Shown piece by piece: positions 5,169 to 6,303 of a stretch of 6,303 nt of DNA. A program made the position numbers and the translations under genes. The number at the start of each line of letters is the position of its first letter. Position 1 is the first letter of the stretch. The notes beneath the pieces were generated by a model that saw only the letters and a list, made by a program, of their open reading frames with translations, had not been told where the DNA came from and did not search any database. Origin of the DNA: Pseudomonadota bacterium (GTDB lineage Bacteria; Pseudomonadota; Gammaproteobacteria; Halothiobacillales; Halothiobacillaceae); NCBI GenBank assembly GCA_021795795.1, contig JAJYPA010000485.1:1-6303 (forward strand). The letters are read 5' to 3'.

Positions 5169-5529
5169 TCAATATAGTCGATTCTTGGGGAAATGATAGC
5201 GCCGCCGGGGAATGTCCGTTTTGTTACCCGCACTGTTCGCCGACCGGCAGTCCAGCAGGGTCGCCTGTACCTGAAACACCGATGGCAGGTGTACGGGAGC
5301 CTTGATCTGTAGCTGTTTGTTGATGTTCAACCGTCGAATACCACATCGATAGCCGAAGGGGCAACGCCCAATTCCCCCGCCAGAAACCGCATCATATGAC
5401 TGGTAGCGCGGTCGCGGCGTGGTTCAGCCGTCACATTGACCTTGAGTTATGCGCCCTTGGGTTTGCCCAGAAAGTTGACCACCAGCGTGTCTCTTTCCAC
5501 CAAAAGAACGCTTGATCCGATTTAACCAT
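5169..5529 (-). pseudogene. DUF167 / YggU-family gene, degraded by three lesions
   Basis: Joining frames on the minus strand gives MVKSDQAFFWWKE, DTLVVNFLGKPKGA, LKVNVTAEPRRDRATSHMMR, FLAGELGVAPSAIDVVF and GRLNINKQLQIKAPVHLPSV. This follows E. coli YggU (DUF167, UPF0235) almost block for block: DGLVLRLYIQPKAS, VKVAITAPP, ANSHLVKFLGK, and a final GRHKQIKI-P-IP. Lesions: a one-base frameshift near 5491-5494; a TAA at 5447-5449, exactly where about 11 family residues (the IVG-HGD segment) are missing; and a one-base loss near 5333-5336 (VFD-stop instead of VFGRL). After the family end the frame runs on to a TGA at 5169-5171. The family's role is unknown. It probably lay upstream of the immunity-like gene on the same strand. 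Confidence 0.75.
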
Positions 5530-5593
5530 TCGATTCACCCGAAGTCCTTGGCTACTTAGTGCCTGACAGGAAAAGGGGGGTTGCAAATTCCGT

Positions 5594-5610
5594 CGCCAGC
5601 AAATCTGGCG
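5594..5610. repeat. Short perfect hairpin, CGCCAG / CTGGCG
   Basis: CGCCAG and CTGGCG form a 6-bp GC-rich stem around a CAAAT loop. It lies between the DUF167 remnant and the degraded transposase in a stretch (5530-5745) with no recognisable gene. No T-run follows on either strand, so it is not a clear terminator; it might be the end of a former mobile element. Confidence 0.4.
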
Positions 5611-5745
5611 GGATAGTCATTTGATGGAATTCTAATGCCGCTTTTTCGCAAAGGCAGAAGATGTGACGCTCTTTTTGACAAATACAGTAGATTTTTTACA
5701 GCTGTTCCTCTTGGAAGTTCTGTAATGGTTCACGAAATATATGGG

Positions 5746-6060
5746 TTAAGCCGATTTTCGGTATATACATCGCTGCGCAATTTCCTGAGTCATCAAAACA
5801 GCTCCCAAGCGATGAATGTTTCGGGCCAGCACCGCTAATGCCCACATAGCGTTTGAGTCCGGAAATACCATGATCCGGACAAATATCGAGACCATTCTGC
5901 TCTAGTGCGTTAATGGCTGACTATACCGCTGAATGTTGATGCCGTAAGTGTACGAATTATGGTGCCGATTAACAGGCCTTTTCGTCGATCGACCGGCGCC
6001 AATTTTTCGGCAAAACGACTATCGGTAGCATCTCCCTGAGGGCGGTCTGATTCCAATTAG
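5746..6060 (-). pseudogene. DDE transposase C-terminal remnant (stops and frameshifts)
   Basis: Joining frames on the minus strand gives SDRPQGDATDSRFAEKLAPV, DRRKGLLIGTI, FVHLRHQHSAV, SAINALEQNGLDICPDHGIS, GLKRYV and ALAVLARNIHRLGAVLMTQE, ending at a TAA (5746-5748). The pattern HSAVE-S-IN-LE, GLD-CPDHG-GF-RYV, LAVLARNIHRLG is the C-terminal part of a DDE-type insertion-sequence transposase that I place loosely near the IS5/ISNCY groups. Lesions: TAA at 6057-6059, a missing base near 5956-5960, TAG at 5921-5923 in HSAV-stop-SAIN where the family has Glu (probably the catalytic E), and a frameshift near 5840-5845. The N-terminal half is absent; the sequence stops where the leader of the IS630-type element begins, so that element may have inserted into this one. 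Confidence 0.65.
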
Positions 6061-6079
6061 CGTTATGAACAGTGATAAT

Positions 6080-6109
6080 ATGCCATGCTTTTCAGGGGGG
6101 TCATGGCAT
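6080..6109 (+). promoter_or_regulatory. Hairpin sequestering the start codon of the IS630-type transposase
   Basis: ATGCCATG (6080-6087) is the exact reverse complement of CATGGCAT (6102-6109). The 14-nt loop contains the ribosome-binding site AGGGGGG (6094-6100), and the 3' arm includes the first two bases of ATG 6108. In RNA this would hold the start region in a stem-loop, as insertion sequences do to prevent expression from readthrough transcripts. The role is inferred; the pairing is seen directly. Confidence 0.5.
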
Positions 6110-6303
6110 GGCACGTCCGGCAGGTGGAGTAGAGCATGTGGTGGCGGCACGAGAGTTGTTGCGCAGCGCGAAGACCGCTGAAGAACTGAGGCGGGCACAG
6201 GCGGTGCTGTTGCCCCTGGATTTGGGATTGAGCCTGGAGCAGACGGCGCGGGCCATCGGACGCTCCGTGAACGCCACTTGTGCGATTCGCACGCGTTTTG
6301 CCA
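6108..6303 (+). CDS. IS630-family transposase, N-terminal end (partial at right edge)
   Basis: From ATG 6108 the frame is open to the edge (65 codons): MARPAGGVEHVVAARELLRS, AKTAEELRRAQAVLLPLDLG, LSLEQTARAIGRSVNATCAI and RTRFA. The pattern, with a helix of AKTAEELRRAQAVLLP followed by a helix-turn-helix LSLEQTARAIGRSVNA, matches the DNA-binding N-terminus of IS630-type transposases of acidophilic bacteria. AGGGGGG 7 bases upstream is the ribosome-binding site; a second ATG at 6103 hits a stop after nine codons. The catalytic DDE domain lies beyond the window. The base use is GC-rich and regular, unlike the decayed sequence to its left, suggesting a recent and possibly active copy. Confidence 0.75.
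   Translation, partial: MARPAGGVEHVVAARELLRSAKTAEELRRAQAVLLPLDLGLSLEQTARAIGRSVNATCAIRTRFA

Noticed and set aside
5571..5605. Sequence GGGGGGTTGCAAATTCC as the 3' half of a tRNA
   Set aside because: The T-arm does not pair, no acceptor or anticodon arm is found, and the loop deviates from the tRNA consensus.
5635..5838. Plus-strand frame of 67 codons
   Set aside because: It overlaps the degraded transposase on the other strand, lacks a ribosome-binding site and has no family features.

Overview
This window looks like a decayed accessory or mobile region of an acidophilic, chemolithotrophic proteobacterium. An Acidithiobacillus-like host is my best guess, from the general style of several proteins, but this is an inference that no single feature proves. 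About half of the window is not intact coding sequence. Several reading frames recognisable by family carry stops, frameshifts or abrupt ends, and both ends of the window lie inside insertion sequences.

Left part (1-1260): the C-terminus of an ISAzo13-type transposase runs in from the left and ends at 244. Within about 10 bases begins, on the minus strand, the broken 3' end of a membrane-anchored GGDEF-EAL cyclic-di-GMP gene. Its GGDEF domain is complete, with an intact inhibitory site, but the EAL domain stops after about 80 residues at the insertion-sequence boundary. What survives could make cyclic-di-GMP but should not degrade it.

Middle left (1260-3015): a largely non-coding stretch holds a striking set of overlapping inverted repeats (1596-1641) and two small overlapping reading frames (1640-1969). 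The second frame has an excellent Shine-Dalgarno sequence but a one-base frame error in an AAAA run. After a further unexplained stretch comes an intact stand-alone haem-globin sensor domain (2479-3015), of the kind normally fused to a diguanylate cyclase or a chemotaxis transducer.

Middle right (3016-5140): after about 430 bases without a recognisable gene, a minus-strand cluster is read in the order RecQ-like helicase remnant, a broken reading frame ending at 4412, a small cysteine-rich protein, and an L,D-transpeptidase. The last three are linked by stop/start overlaps, so they look like one translationally coupled operon whose upstream end was damaged. Upstream of the helicase remnant, also on the minus strand, is an intact two-helix membrane protein of the superinfection-immunity family.

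Right part (5169-6303): a DUF167/YggU-family pseudogene with three lesions, then a degraded DDE transposase (stops and frameshifts, including a stop at the probable catalytic Glu), and then the start of an IS630-type transposase on the plus strand that leaves the window. The IS630 start codon and ribosome-binding site sit in an 8-bp perfect hairpin.

Functional reading: the intact genes are the globin sensor, the immunity-like membrane protein, the Cys-rich protein and probably the transpeptidase. The rest records repeated insertion and loss. A link between the oxygen or gas-sensing globin and the truncated cyclase (both cyclic-di-GMP themes) is possible but rests only on proximity; they are on opposite strands and about 1.2 kb apart.
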